Below, piece after piece: positions 7,239 to 14,254 of a stretch of 25,326 nucleotides of DNA. Position 1 is the first letter of the stretch, and each line of letters starts with the position of its first letter. The DNA is taken from contig JAEYHP010000176.1 of assembly GCA_023409435.1 (NCBI GenBank), positions 1 to 25,326 of the forward strand. The letters are read 5' to 3'. The translations under genes were made by a program, and so were the position numbers. The notes below the pieces were generated by a model, which was given only the letters and a program-made list of their open reading frames with translations, was not told the DNA's origin and made no database searches. The DNA is from Bacillota bacterium (lineage in GTDB: Bacteria > Bacillota > Clostridia > Christensenellales > CAG-138).

Positions 7239-7258
7239 AGCTTGAGGCTTTAATACCG

Positions 7259-7295
7259 ATTGCCCGTTTCTTTTATTTGAGACGGGCAATTTTTT
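7259..7295 (+). terminator. Riboswitch-controlled terminator before thiT
   Basis: ATTGCCCGTTTC (7259-7270) pairs with GAGACGGGCAAT (7279-7290), a 12-bp stem with one G-U pair, followed by TTTTT. It is placed between the TPP aptamer and thiT, as expected for the expression platform. Confidence 0.88.
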
Positions 7296-7356
7296 ATCCA
7301 AAAAGAGGATAAGGAATTGGCACCTTGCGCAGCGGCTGGAGAGAAAGGGGAAACAA

Positions 7357-8019
7357 ATGGAATTCACACTGTTCTCGGCTCTGGGGGAAATGTCCCCGCT
7401 CGCGTGGGTGGCGTTTGCGGCAGCGGCGGTGCTCGTCGCCGTGTTTATCGTGCTGCTCACGCGCGCGCAGCGGCAGGCGCCCGCTGTGGGCAAAGAAGAT
7501 ACGACCCGCGTGCTCGTTTACGGCGCGCTGGCCGTGGCGCTTTCGTTCTTTTTATCCTATCTGCGGCTGTTCCGCATGCCGCAGGGCGGCTCGCTCACGG
7601 TTTGCAGCCTTTTGCCCGTGGTGTTTTACGCCAACCGCTTCGGCACGCGCAACGGCTTGATCGCGGGCCTGGCGCTGGGGCTTTTGCAGCTTTTGCAGGA
7701 CGCCTATGTCATACACTGGGCGCAGTTGCTGCTTGATTACCCGCTGGCGTTCATGATGTTCGGCCTTGCGGGACTGTTCCCCAAGAGCATCAGCACGGGC
7801 CTGATCGTGGGCGGCATCGGCAGGATCATTGCCTCCACCATCTCCGGCGGCATTTTCTTTGCGGAATACGCCTGGGAAGGCTGGAACCCCTGGGCCTATT
7901 CCATCGCGTACAACGTGATTGCGCTCGGCCCCGACGTGGTGCTGTGCATCATCGTAGCGGCGCTGCCGCCGGTCAAGCGCGCAATGGAGCGTGCGTTACC
8001 ACGGGCTTCACAAGCATAG
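7357..8019 (+). CDS. thiT: Thiamine-specific S component of an ECF transporter (ThiT)
   Basis: A 220-residue integral membrane protein. The ThiT core starts around residue 50 (TRVLVYGALAVALSFFLSYL). It has the family signatures GGSLTVCSLLPVVFYA, LLDYPLAF in a central helix, and the thiamine-pocket loop EYAWEGWNPWAYSIAYN near residues 170-186. ThiT binds thiamine outside the cell and delivers it through a shared EcfA1-EcfA2-EcfT module, which is encoded at 20243-22765. An extra hydrophobic segment (about 15-33) precedes the core, making the protein longer than the six-helix prototype. ATG 7357 follows AAAGGGG (7344-7350) by 6 nt. Regulation is by the upstream TPP riboswitch, which independently supports the thiamine assignment. 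Confidence 0.95.
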   Translation: MEFTLFSALGEMSPLAWVAFAAAAVLVAVFIVLLTRAQRQAPAVGKEDTTRVLVYGALAVALSFFLSYLRLFRMPQGGSLTVCSLLPVVFYANRFGTRNGLIAGLALGLLQLLQDAYVIHWAQLLLDYPLAFMMFGLAGLFPKSISTGLIVGGIGRIIASTISGGIFFAEYAWEGWNPWAYSIAYNVIALGPDVVLCIIVAALPPVKRAMERALPRASQA

Positions 8020-8031
8020 ATTGGTTACAAC

Positions 8032-8065
8032 AAAGGGCCTCTGCCTGAGCTGGCAGAGGTCCTTT
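8032..8065. terminator. Bidirectional terminator between thiT and the small minus-strand gene
   Basis: AAAGGGCCTCTGCC (8032-8045) pairs with GGCAGAGGTCCTTT (8052-8065) around a 6-nt loop, 14 bp with one G-U. Short T-rich ends on both strands fit termination of thiT and of the convergent small gene. Confidence 0.75.
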
Positions 8066-8082
8066 CACTGCCACTGACATGT

Positions 8083-8238
8083 TCAGCCGTCATGCGGGTT
8101 GGGCAGGCTGCCGTGCGTCACCATGACGTCCTCGTCTACCGGGAGCCGACCGTTTTCGTCCGTTATCAGCACATTGCCGCTTTTCACGATCTGGTCACGG
8201 CCAACCGTCTTTAAGTTCCGTGGTTTTCTGTTCTGCAT
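8083..8238 (-). CDS. Small protein of unknown function, 51 aa
   Basis: The minus strand encodes a 51-residue, charged, soluble peptide starting MQNRKPRNLKTVG, with GNVLITDENGRLPVDEDV in the middle and ending NPHDG. It has no signal peptide, membrane segment or cysteine. Evidence that it is real: an exact AGGAGG (8247-8252) 8 nt before the ATG, a bidirectional terminator just past its stop, and a location with no competing gene. The Shine-Dalgarno sequence lies partly inside a 6-bp hairpin, CTAGCC (8243-8248) with GGCTAG (8258-8263), which could limit translation. It is divergent from the AraC-type regulator, and the two putative promoters overlap, so it may be a target of that regulator. I recognise no family. 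Confidence 0.65.
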   Translation of the reverse strand: MQNRKPRNLKTVGRDQIVKSGNVLITDENGRLPVDEDVMVTHGSLPNPHDG

Positions 8239-8285
8239 TTCGCTAGCCTCCTTTTGCGGCTAGTATGCGCGAAAAGCGCGTTGGG

Positions 8286-8312
8286 ATTGTATGCTGATAT
8301 TCATGCTATACT
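8286..8312. promoter_or_regulatory. Overlapping divergent promoters between the 51-aa gene and the AraC-type regulator
   Basis: On the plus strand TGCTATACT (8304-8312) is an extended -10 element with a poor -35, suited to an activator-assisted or weak promoter for the regulator gene. On the minus strand TACAAT (8291-8286) could serve the 51-aa gene. Because both sites lie upstream of 8357, translation of the regulator from the in-frame ATG at 8291 is unlikely. Confidence 0.5.
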
Positions 8313-8356
8313 GGAGACAGCCGCAGGGTATCGGCCGGAAAGGAGCGGAAAAGGAT

Positions 8357-9262
8357 TTGAGAAATATCTCTACGATAGAATTTCATAGGGGAAGCAAAGA
8401 AGAATTACTGCCTAATTTTGCGTCCGACTTTCCGTACATTGCTTCCCTTGTTGAATTTGATACCTATATGGGACGTTTCGTGCCATGGCACTGGCATAAA
8501 GCGGTGGAACTTTTTTATATAGAAAGCGGCGTATTGGAGTACTGTACACCAAAAGAAAAAATGGTATTTCCGGCAGGCTCCGGCGGAATGGTCAATTCGA
8601 ATGTGCTTCATATGACAAGGCCGCAGGCAAAAGGAACTATTCAACTTGAGCATATTTTTGATACTTGCTTCATAGCCGGAGAACAGGGAAGCCGGATTGA
8701 ACAAAGATACATTACGCCGATTATTACGGCTCCACAGGTGGAAATCATAGCATTTTATCCTGATAATCCTGCGCAGGCCCAGTTACTAAATACAATTCGT
8801 GAATCTTTTACCCTTTCCGAACATGCTTTTGGATATGAAATCAAGCTGCGGGCGGCATTATCCGACATATGGTTTCAGCTCCTTACCATGTCGCTCCCTT
8901 TGTTGAAAGAGAAGGGAGCTTATGACAAAACAAATGACAAGATAAAATCGATGATGATCTATATCCACGAGCATTACGCGGAAAAAATTTCAATCGAGGA
9001 GATTGCCGCAGTCGCTTTCTCCAGTGAACGTGAGTGCTTCCGGATATTTCACGATTGCCTGCACATGACGCCCATGGAATACATTCAAAGCTACCGGCTG
9101 CAAATGGCGTGCCATATGCTGGCGAAAAGCGGGGAAACGATTACGCTGATTGGCCATGCCTGCGGGTTGGGAAGCAGCAGCTACTTCGGGAAGGTGTTTC
9201 GGGAGGCCATCGGTTGTACGCCCATGGAATATCGCCGCAAATGGCAGGATATTGATAGATAA
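8357..9262 (+). CDS. AraC-family transcriptional regulator with N-terminal cupin domain
   Basis: A 301-residue DNA-binding protein. The N-terminal half has a cupin-like sensor with HWHKAVELFYIESG and further beta strands. The C-terminal 100 residues hold the two helix-turn-helix motifs of the AraC/XylS family: ISIEEIAAVAFSSERECFRIF and ITLIGHACGLGSSSYFGKVF, then the hallmark GCTPMEYRR. The ligand is unknown; cupin-AraC proteins often sense sugars. The frame stays open back to an ATG at 8291, but the likely promoter lies inside that extension. I therefore take the TTG at 8357, with AAGGAG (8340-8345) upstream; the exact start is uncertain. It is divergent from a 51-aa gene and followed by an 80-aa gene after an 11-bp inverted repeat. 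Its DNA is visibly more AT-rich than the synthetase genes. Confidence 0.88.
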   Translation: MRNISTIEFHRGSKEELLPNFASDFPYIASLVEFDTYMGRFVPWHWHKAVELFYIESGVLEYCTPKEKMVFPAGSGGMVNSNVLHMTRPQAKGTIQLEHIFDTCFIAGEQGSRIEQRYITPIITAPQVEIIAFYPDNPAQAQLLNTIRESFTLSEHAFGYEIKLRAALSDIWFQLLTMSLPLLKEKGAYDKTNDKIKSMMIYIHEHYAEKISIEEIAAVAFSSERECFRIFHDCLHMTPMEYIQSYRLQMACHMLAKSGETITLIGHACGLGSSSYFGKVFREAIGCTPMEYRRKWQDIDR

Positions 9263-9292
9263 AGGCGGAAACAAGATATTTATTGCTATAAA

Positions 9293-9329
9293 ATTGCACT
9301 ATCATGATATCCGTAGGTGATAGGGCAAT
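9293..9329. repeat. Interrupted inverted repeat between the regulator and the 80-aa gene
   Basis: ATTGC-A-CTATCA (9293-9304) is mirrored by TGATAG-G-GCAAT (9318-9329) with one mismatch and a 13-nt centre. It could be an operator for the 80-aa gene (start 9383) or a weak terminator of the regulator gene. It has no T-run, which favours an operator. Confidence 0.4.
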
Positions 9330-9382
9330 CTGAAATTCATTGCAGTCACCGCAGCATCACTGTTTAAAATGGAGGGCATGCA

Positions 9383-9625
9383 ATGATCAAGCTGAATATC
9401 TTAAAGAATCTGGAAGGGTTTTTACAGACGGTAAACGAGTGCAGCGGAGTGGTCAACCTGCTGCATCCGGGCGGAGGGAAAGAAAATATCAACAAACAGT
9501 ATGGGATTCAGAATCAATTGCTGCAAAAGTACAGAGAAAATGATGATTACCTGCAGCTGTCGCTGAATATTCCAACCCCCAAAGATTATATGCGCATTGT
9601 ATATTTTGCGATTGGGGACTGCTGA
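9383..9625 (+). CDS. Small conserved protein, 80 aa, function unknown
   Basis: An 80-residue soluble protein starting MIKLNILKNLEGFL, with CSGVVNLLHPGGG in the first half and IPTPKDYMRIVYFAIGDC at the end. The order of features (short helix, Cys-x-Gly-x-Val-x-Leu strand, variable helix, then a Pro-x-Asp helix) reminds me of small clostridial proteins mislabelled polyA polymerase; this is a weak resemblance from memory. The ATG at 9383 follows GGAGG (9371-9375) by 7 nt. A strong hairpin terminator lies at 9650-9688. It stands alone between the AraC-type regulator and the convergent leuS. Confidence 0.75.
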   Translation: MIKLNILKNLEGFLQTVNECSGVVNLLHPGGGKENINKQYGIQNQLLQKYRENDDYLQLSLNIPTPKDYMRIVYFAIGDC

Positions 9626-9649
9626 CCGTTTTTTAAAACCTATATCAAG

Positions 9650-9688
9650 GGCCTCCTGCCGTAGTCTTCTACCCTACGACAGGAGGCC
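9650..9688. terminator. Bidirectional terminator between the 80-aa gene and leuS
   Basis: GGCCTCCTG and CGTAG (9650-9664) pair with CTACG and CAGGAGGCC (9674-9688), about 14 bp with small asymmetry and a 9-nt loop. An ATTTATTATTTATTTA tract follows on the plus strand. It serves two convergent genes. Confidence 0.8.
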
Positions 9689-9710
9689 ATTTATTATTTA
9701 TTTACTGTTG

Positions 9711-12116
9711 TTATACGGCTACGATATTCACCACGTTCTTGACGACGATGACCTTCTTTACCGTCTTGCCTTCGAGAAGCGGCGCGATTTCCGGATGCGC
9801 CTGTGCCGCAGCCTCCACTTCTTCCTTAGGCGCGTCGGCAGCCGCCATCATGCGGGCGCGGACCTTGCCGTTGATCTGTATGGCAAGCTCGATACTGTCC
9901 TCAATAAGAGTGCTTTCGTCCCACTTGGGCCAGGGCGTGGCGTAGAGGGGGCCATAGCCCAAACTCTCGTTCATTTCTTCCGCAATGTGCGGGGCCACGG
10001 GCGAGAGTATGGTCAAAAGCGTGTGCAGCTCGTCTTTCGTGATGGTTCCTTTCGCGTAGAAGTCGTTCACCAGCGCCATCATGGCGGCGATGGCGGTGTT
10101 GTACTTCATGCGCTCATAATCTTCCGTCACCTTTTTGATGCAGGCGTGAACCTTAGAGCGCATATCGACGGTCTCACCCGTGCCCTCCAGCATTTCCTGC
10201 AAACGCCACACGCGGTCTAAAAACCTGCGGCAGCCGCGCGCGCCGGTGTTGCTCCAGGGGATGGGCTGGTCGAACGCGCCCATGAACATTTCATACAGGC
10301 GGAAGGTGTCCGCGCCCAGCTCATCCACGATCTCGTCCGGGTTGATGACGTTGCCGCGGGATTTACTCATCTTTTCCCCGTTCTCGCCCAGTATCATGCC
10401 GTGGCTGGTGCGCTTCTGGTACGGCTCGGACGTGGGCACCACGCCGATGTCGTAAAGGAACTTATGCCAGAACCGGGAATACAGCAAATGCAGCGTGGTA
10501 TGCTCCATGCCGCCGTTGTACCAGTCCACCGGGGACCAGTAGCTGAGTTCCTCGGGATCTGCAAGGGCATTCTCATTGTGCGGGTCGATATAGCGCAGGA
10601 AATACCAGGACGAGCCCGCCCACTGGGGCATGGTGTCGGTCTCACGCGCGGCTTCCCCGCCGCACTTTGGGCAGGTGGTCTTGATCCAGTCCTTGGCGCG
10701 CGCAAGCGGGGAGGAGCCGTCCTCGCCCGGCATGTATTCTTCAATTTCCGGCAGCACGAGCGGAAGCTTGCTTTCCGGCAGGGGTACCCAGCCGCAATGG
10801 TCGCAGTGGACGAGCGGGATGGGCTCGCCCCAATAGCGCTGGCGGGAAAACACCCAGTCCCTGAGCTTGAAGTTGACCTTCTTTTCGCCCAGACCCTTTT
10901 CTACCAGCCAGTTGGCGATGGCGGGAATGGCCTCCTTCACCTCCATGCCGTTGAGGAAGCCGGAGTTGACAAGCTTGCCGCTTTCGGTATTGGTGTAGGC
11001 TTCTTCCTGCACGTTGCCGCCCGCCACAACCTCTACAATTGGGAGGTTGAACTTCTTGGCGAACGCCCAGTCGCGCTCATCGTGCGCGGGCACGGCCATA
11101 ATTGCGCCCGTGCCGTAGCCCATGAGCACATAGTCCGAAATCCACACCGGGATCTGCGCGCCGGTCACGGGGTTGACGGCGGTAACGCCTTCTAGCGGCA
11201 CGCCGGTCTTTTCCTTACTTAGCTCGCTGCGCTCAAAATCGGATTTCCGGGCTGCGGCGTCCTGATAGGCGCGCACGTCCGCAATGTTCGTGATCTTGTC
11301 CTTGAGCGTTTCCACAATGGGGTGCTCCGGGGAAACGACCATGTATGTCGCGCCGAATAGCGTATCCGGCCGCGTGGTGAACACGCGCAGGCCTTCCGGG
11401 AAGCCTTCGATCGCGAACGTGACCTCTGCGCCCTCGCTCCTGCCGATCCAGTTGCGCTGCTGAATTTTAACCTTTTCAATGAAATCCAGCTGGTCGAGAT
11501 CGTCGATGAGCCGTTGCGCGTACTGCGTGATTTTGAGCATCCACTGGCTCTTGACCTTGCGGACAACCGCGCCGCCGCAGCGCTCGCATACGCCGTCCAC
11601 CACTTCCTCGTTCGCAAGGCCGACCTTACAGGACGTACAGAAGTTGATGGGGATCTCCGCCTTGTACGCAAGCCCCTTTTCAAACAGCTTTAAGAAGATC
11701 CACTGCGTCCACTTGTAATAGTTCGGGTCGGTGGTGTTCACCTCGCGGGACCAATCGAACGAGAACCCAAGGCGCTTTAACTGCGAACGGAAATGGTCCA
11801 CGTTGTTCTTCGTTACAATCGCGGGGTGGATGCCCGTCTTTATGGCATAGTTTTCGGTGGGCAGGCCGAACGCGTCCCAGCCGATGGGATAGAGCACGTT
11901 ATATCCTTCCATCCTGCGCTTGCGGCAGATGATATCGATAGCCGTGTTGCTGCGCGGGTGGCCTACGTGCAGGCCCATGCCTGAGGGATACGGGAACTCG
12001 ATCAGCCCGTAAAACTTGGGTTTTGCGTGGGAGGCTTCCGCTTCAAAGCAGTGCGCGTCCTCCCATTTTTGCTGCCATTTCGGCTCGATTGCGCCGGGAT
12101 CGTACCTGTCCGCCAT
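9711..12116 (-). CDS. leuS: Leucyl-tRNA synthetase
   Basis: An 801-residue class I synthetase that charges tRNA-Leu. The N-terminus shows MADRYDPGAIEPKWQQKW and the HIGH motif as HVGH (50-53). The bacterial CP1 editing domain occupies the middle, with the editing-site stretch TTRPDTLFGATYMVVSPEH and a zinc-type CTSC...CERC segment. KMSKS is intact at 582-586, and the C-terminal domain ends in IAIQINGKVR-like sequence and a short tail. An upstream in-frame ATG at 12164 lies directly in the T-run of the leader terminator, so the ATG at 12116 is used; GGAGGG precedes it by about 12 nt, slightly long. Expression is controlled by a T-box leader that responds to uncharged tRNA-Leu. Confidence 0.97.
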   Translation of the reverse strand: MADRYDPGAIEPKWQQKWEDAHCFEAEASHAKPKFYGLIEFPYPSGMGLHVGHPRSNTAIDIICRKRRMEGYNVLYPIGWDAFGLPTENYAIKTGIHPAIVTKNNVDHFRSQLKRLGFSFDWSREVNTTDPNYYKWTQWIFLKLFEKGLAYKAEIPINFCTSCKVGLANEEVVDGVCERCGGAVVRKVKSQWMLKITQYAQRLIDDLDQLDFIEKVKIQQRNWIGRSEGAEVTFAIEGFPEGLRVFTTRPDTLFGATYMVVSPEHPIVETLKDKITNIADVRAYQDAAARKSDFERSELSKEKTGVPLEGVTAVNPVTGAQIPVWISDYVLMGYGTGAIMAVPAHDERDWAFAKKFNLPIVEVVAGGNVQEEAYTNTESGKLVNSGFLNGMEVKEAIPAIANWLVEKGLGEKKVNFKLRDWVFSRQRYWGEPIPLVHCDHCGWVPLPESKLPLVLPEIEEYMPGEDGSSPLARAKDWIKTTCPKCGGEAARETDTMPQWAGSSWYFLRYIDPHNENALADPEELSYWSPVDWYNGGMEHTTLHLLYSRFWHKFLYDIGVVPTSEPYQKRTSHGMILGENGEKMSKSRGNVINPDEIVDELGADTFRLYEMFMGAFDQPIPWSNTGARGCRRFLDRVWRLQEMLEGTGETVDMRSKVHACIKKVTEDYERMKYNTAIAAMMALVNDFYAKGTITKDELHTLLTILSPVAPHIAEEMNESLGYGPLYATPWPKWDESTLIEDSIELAIQINGKVRARMMAAADAPKEEVEAAAQAHPEIAPLLEGKTVKKVIVVKNVVNIVAV

Positions 12117-12164
12117 GTTGTGTTCTGTCCCTCCGTTTTCTATCTCTAACCTAAGCATTGCCAT

Positions 12165-12445
12165 AAAAAAAGCCTTGTCTCAATGGGCGTAAAGAGACGA
12201 GGCGTGTTCGTGGTACCACTCTTTTTCGCGGCGTAAGGCTAAAAACCCAACAGCCGCCTTTTTCCCCGCATCATGGGGTAACGCCGCGCTTATGCCGCAA
12301 AACGGTTTACGCGGATGCTCCGTGGCGAGTGCGTTCTTTTCCCGCCGCCGCCCTTTCAGCTAATAGGCGGCTCTCTTTGGGACGGTATTAAAAAACGGCT
12401 CCACTTCTACGCAAGGTATGTCCGGAAAGGCAAGCCTTTCGCGTA
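12165..12445 (-). promoter_or_regulatory. T-box leader of leuS with terminator/antiterminator
   Basis: Read on the minus strand, the leader contains the T-box core AAGAGTGGTACCACGAA (12223-12207). An intrinsic terminator follows: GCCTCGTCTC (12203-12194) pairs with GAGACAAGGC (12181-12172) and runs into seven Ts (12171-12165). Upstream is AAAGAGAGCC joined to a GCCGCC/GGCGGC hairpin, the pattern seen at the specifier side of stem I. A CTC triplet (12329-12327) lies in the expected loop after that hairpin, flanked by GTGG/CCAC pairing, and would specify leucine. Uncharged tRNA-Leu should favour the antiterminator and leuS expression. The specifier assignment is my inference; the core and terminator are plain. 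Confidence 0.92.
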
Positions 12446-12452
12446 TGCCGCT

Positions 12453-12481
12453 ATTTTAGCCGTTTTGCATGGTATTGTCAA
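12453..12481 (-). promoter_or_regulatory. SigA-type promoter for leuS
   Basis: On the minus strand TTGACA (12481-12476), a 17-bp spacer and TAAAAT (12458-12453). The element lies over the last codons and stop of the frameshifted membrane protein gene, so the two overlap. Confidence 0.88.
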
Positions 12482-12991
12482 TGGCGGGCGGGATGAAGGA
12501 AGGCGCCGGGCCACTTTTCTTGGAAGCTTCCCAAAACTCCATCATGTGTGTAAAAGCTTCTTCCGCAGACATTGTACCTCCTACAAGGCCGATATTGATT
12601 GGGGTATAGCCCAAAGTAGATTGGCATCCGCTACAATTTGCTGGCCAATAGGACGTTGCTCCAGATAAGTCCCCAGATGATGAATTTCCACAGAAATAAG
12701 CGCTTGGCCAAATTCGTAGATAAGTTCGATGTTGGAAACGGTATCCCAACGGATAAATCCAGCAGGAGCAGCAGAACTGGTATCTGTAAACCCCTCGGAT
12801 GTAAGGGTCAGCAGGACGGCGCTTTTCTTTTGAATCATAAATACGGCGGCTGCGCCGAACAAAAGCGTACCAAGTACGCCAACGACCACGGAACGTGGCA
12901 TTACGATAATGGATCCGGCAGTAAAGATAAGGGCAAGAACAAAATACAGATAACGCTTTAGGTTGGAACGCTCCACCTGAATTTCTTTCAT
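12456..12991 (-). pseudogene. STM3941-like membrane protein gene, broken by a -1 frameshift
   Basis: Residues 1-120 are read from the ATG at 12991: MKEIQVERSNLKRYL, two membrane helices, then LTLTSEGFTDTSSAAPAGFIRWD and a strand-rich region ending near VADANL. The frame then turns to LWAIPQSISAL and stops at 12581. The other frame supplies the missing end, LGYTPINIGLVGGTMSAEE to a stop at 12456. Comparison with the neighbouring paralogue (NRGNEPINIDLTGTTMRPED) places the break in the TTTGGG run at 12615-12610. Adding one T restores a sequence of exactly matching length. It is therefore either a young pseudogene or a sequencing error. The start has GGGGAG six nt upstream. The family (two helices plus a PH-like domain) has no established function to my knowledge. 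Confidence 0.8.
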
Positions 12992-13105
12992 CTTGGTCTC
13001 CCCGTCTGGTTTTACTTAATTATGCAGATATCATTTTGATCACTTGAGTAACTGAAAGCCGAACCTTTACGTATGCCAAAACTTTAGATGTTTTGCGCGT
13101 TGTTG

Positions 13106-14215
13106 TCAATGGCGGGGTGGGGTTAAGGAAAACCATGTGCCGCCTTTCCGGGAGGCCGACCGAAACTCCATCATATGCGAGAGGATATCTTCCGGGCGCA
13201 TAGTGGTACCTGTTAGGTCGATATTGATTGGCTCGTTGCCCCGGTTCAGGCGGCTTTCGGCCATGTTCCTTTTAAAAGGGGAAAGCGTTTCCAAATAGGC
13301 CTCAGTATCATGCAAGTGGACCGTAATAGACGGTTGCCCCATGAAGTCGATGACCGCCATATCGGAAACCAGTTCCCAGGGAATAAACCCGGCCGAGACG
13401 ACAGAGCTGTTATCTATGAAGCCTTTTAACGTGAGCGTAAGTAGAGGCCGCCCAAACGCGAACCAGACCAGTGCAACAGCGACCAGTTCGAAGAGCAGCA
13501 TGCCGGCAACGTCAGAGCCTGCCGTTCTATGGGAAGCAAGGTAAAGTACGGACGCGTCCGCCATAATAAGTATTAGCAGAATGTACAGATAGCGCGTTAT
13601 GCCTGAACGCTTGACCTGAAATTTCTTCTGTGGATATTTTTCGTAAAATTTTCTCAGGTTTTGTATGTAGCCATCAACTTCGTAAATCGTACCCTCCGGA
13701 TTGCGCATGAGGTAATCGTCCAGATACTCCTGCATGAAGTCGAACACGGCTTGCGGTTCATAACCTTCCGGGACAATCAGATCAATGGGCGTGTAAGGCA
13801 TAGGCTGGTTATGCTGCAATGCTTGCTGTGCCTCGGGGGAAATACAGGCTGTATGCGTAGCAGGATTGTAGATGTGTGCCGTGATGATGCGCCCTCCTGC
13901 AAAGGAGATATCCTTTACCTTGCCCCAGGGCACGAAGCCAATGTACTTGGCTGAATTGCTATAGTCTACAAATCCATCTTCTTTTAGCGTGATTGGAGGC
14001 CGAAGATATTTGTATACCGCAAGGACAAGGCCCGCGCCAAACGCGAGTGATGCAATACATAATGGCATTTTGAAATTGGTGAGAATCGTCGCGTATACGA
14101 GTGCCCCTGTCATTGATAAGACAATAATTACAAAAGCCAAGTTGTACCGCGACATCCACAAGAATGAGTATCTGGAGTTAATGGCACACTCCTCCCGAAA
14201 AACGCGCTTTCTCAT
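13106..14215 (-). CDS. Tandem-domain STM3941-like membrane protein
   Basis: A 369-residue protein that looks like two copies of the STM3941-like unit fused. Each half has a pair of membrane helices (about 25-70 and 205-260) followed by a strand-rich cytosolic part. The signature repeats as ITLKEDGFVDYSNSAKYIGF and LTLTLKGFIDNSSVVSAGF, each followed by PW. The second half is the close paralogue of the adjacent broken gene. No catalytic motif is visible. The ATG at 14215 has only a weak AAAGG upstream; a much better GGGAGGAG lies just inside the frame before an ATT codon at 14182, so a rare ATT start is conceivable. The C-terminus ends LTPPRH, but a different C-run length would continue it as PPAIDNNAQNI to 13084, matching the paralogue. 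Confidence 0.75.
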   Translation of the reverse strand: MRKRVFREECAINSRYSFLWMSRYNLAFVIIVLSMTGALVYATILTNFKMPLCIASLAFGAGLVLAVYKYLRPPITLKEDGFVDYSNSAKYIGFVPWGKVKDISFAGGRIITAHIYNPATHTACISPEAQQALQHNQPMPYTPIDLIVPEGYEPQAVFDFMQEYLDDYLMRNPEGTIYEVDGYIQNLRKFYEKYPQKKFQVKRSGITRYLYILLILIMADASVLYLASHRTAGSDVAGMLLFELVAVALVWFAFGRPLLTLTLKGFIDNSSVVSAGFIPWELVSDMAVIDFMGQPSITVHLHDTEAYLETLSPFKRNMAESRLNRGNEPINIDLTGTTMRPEDILSHMMEFRSASRKGGTWFSLTPPRH

Positions 14216-14254
14216 TTGCTCTTGCCTTTCATTTTATTGATGGGCAAAATTGGC

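Noticed and set aside
12117..12164. Upstream ATG at 12164 as leuS start
   Set aside because: That ATG follows directly on the T-run of the T-box terminator, and the conserved LeuRS sequence begins at the ATG at 12116.
12581..12620. Programmed -1 ribosomal frameshift in the STM3941-like gene
   Set aside because: The sequence around CTACTTTGGGC has no canonical X-XXY-YYZ slippery heptamer in the zero frame. A one-base deletion explains it more simply.
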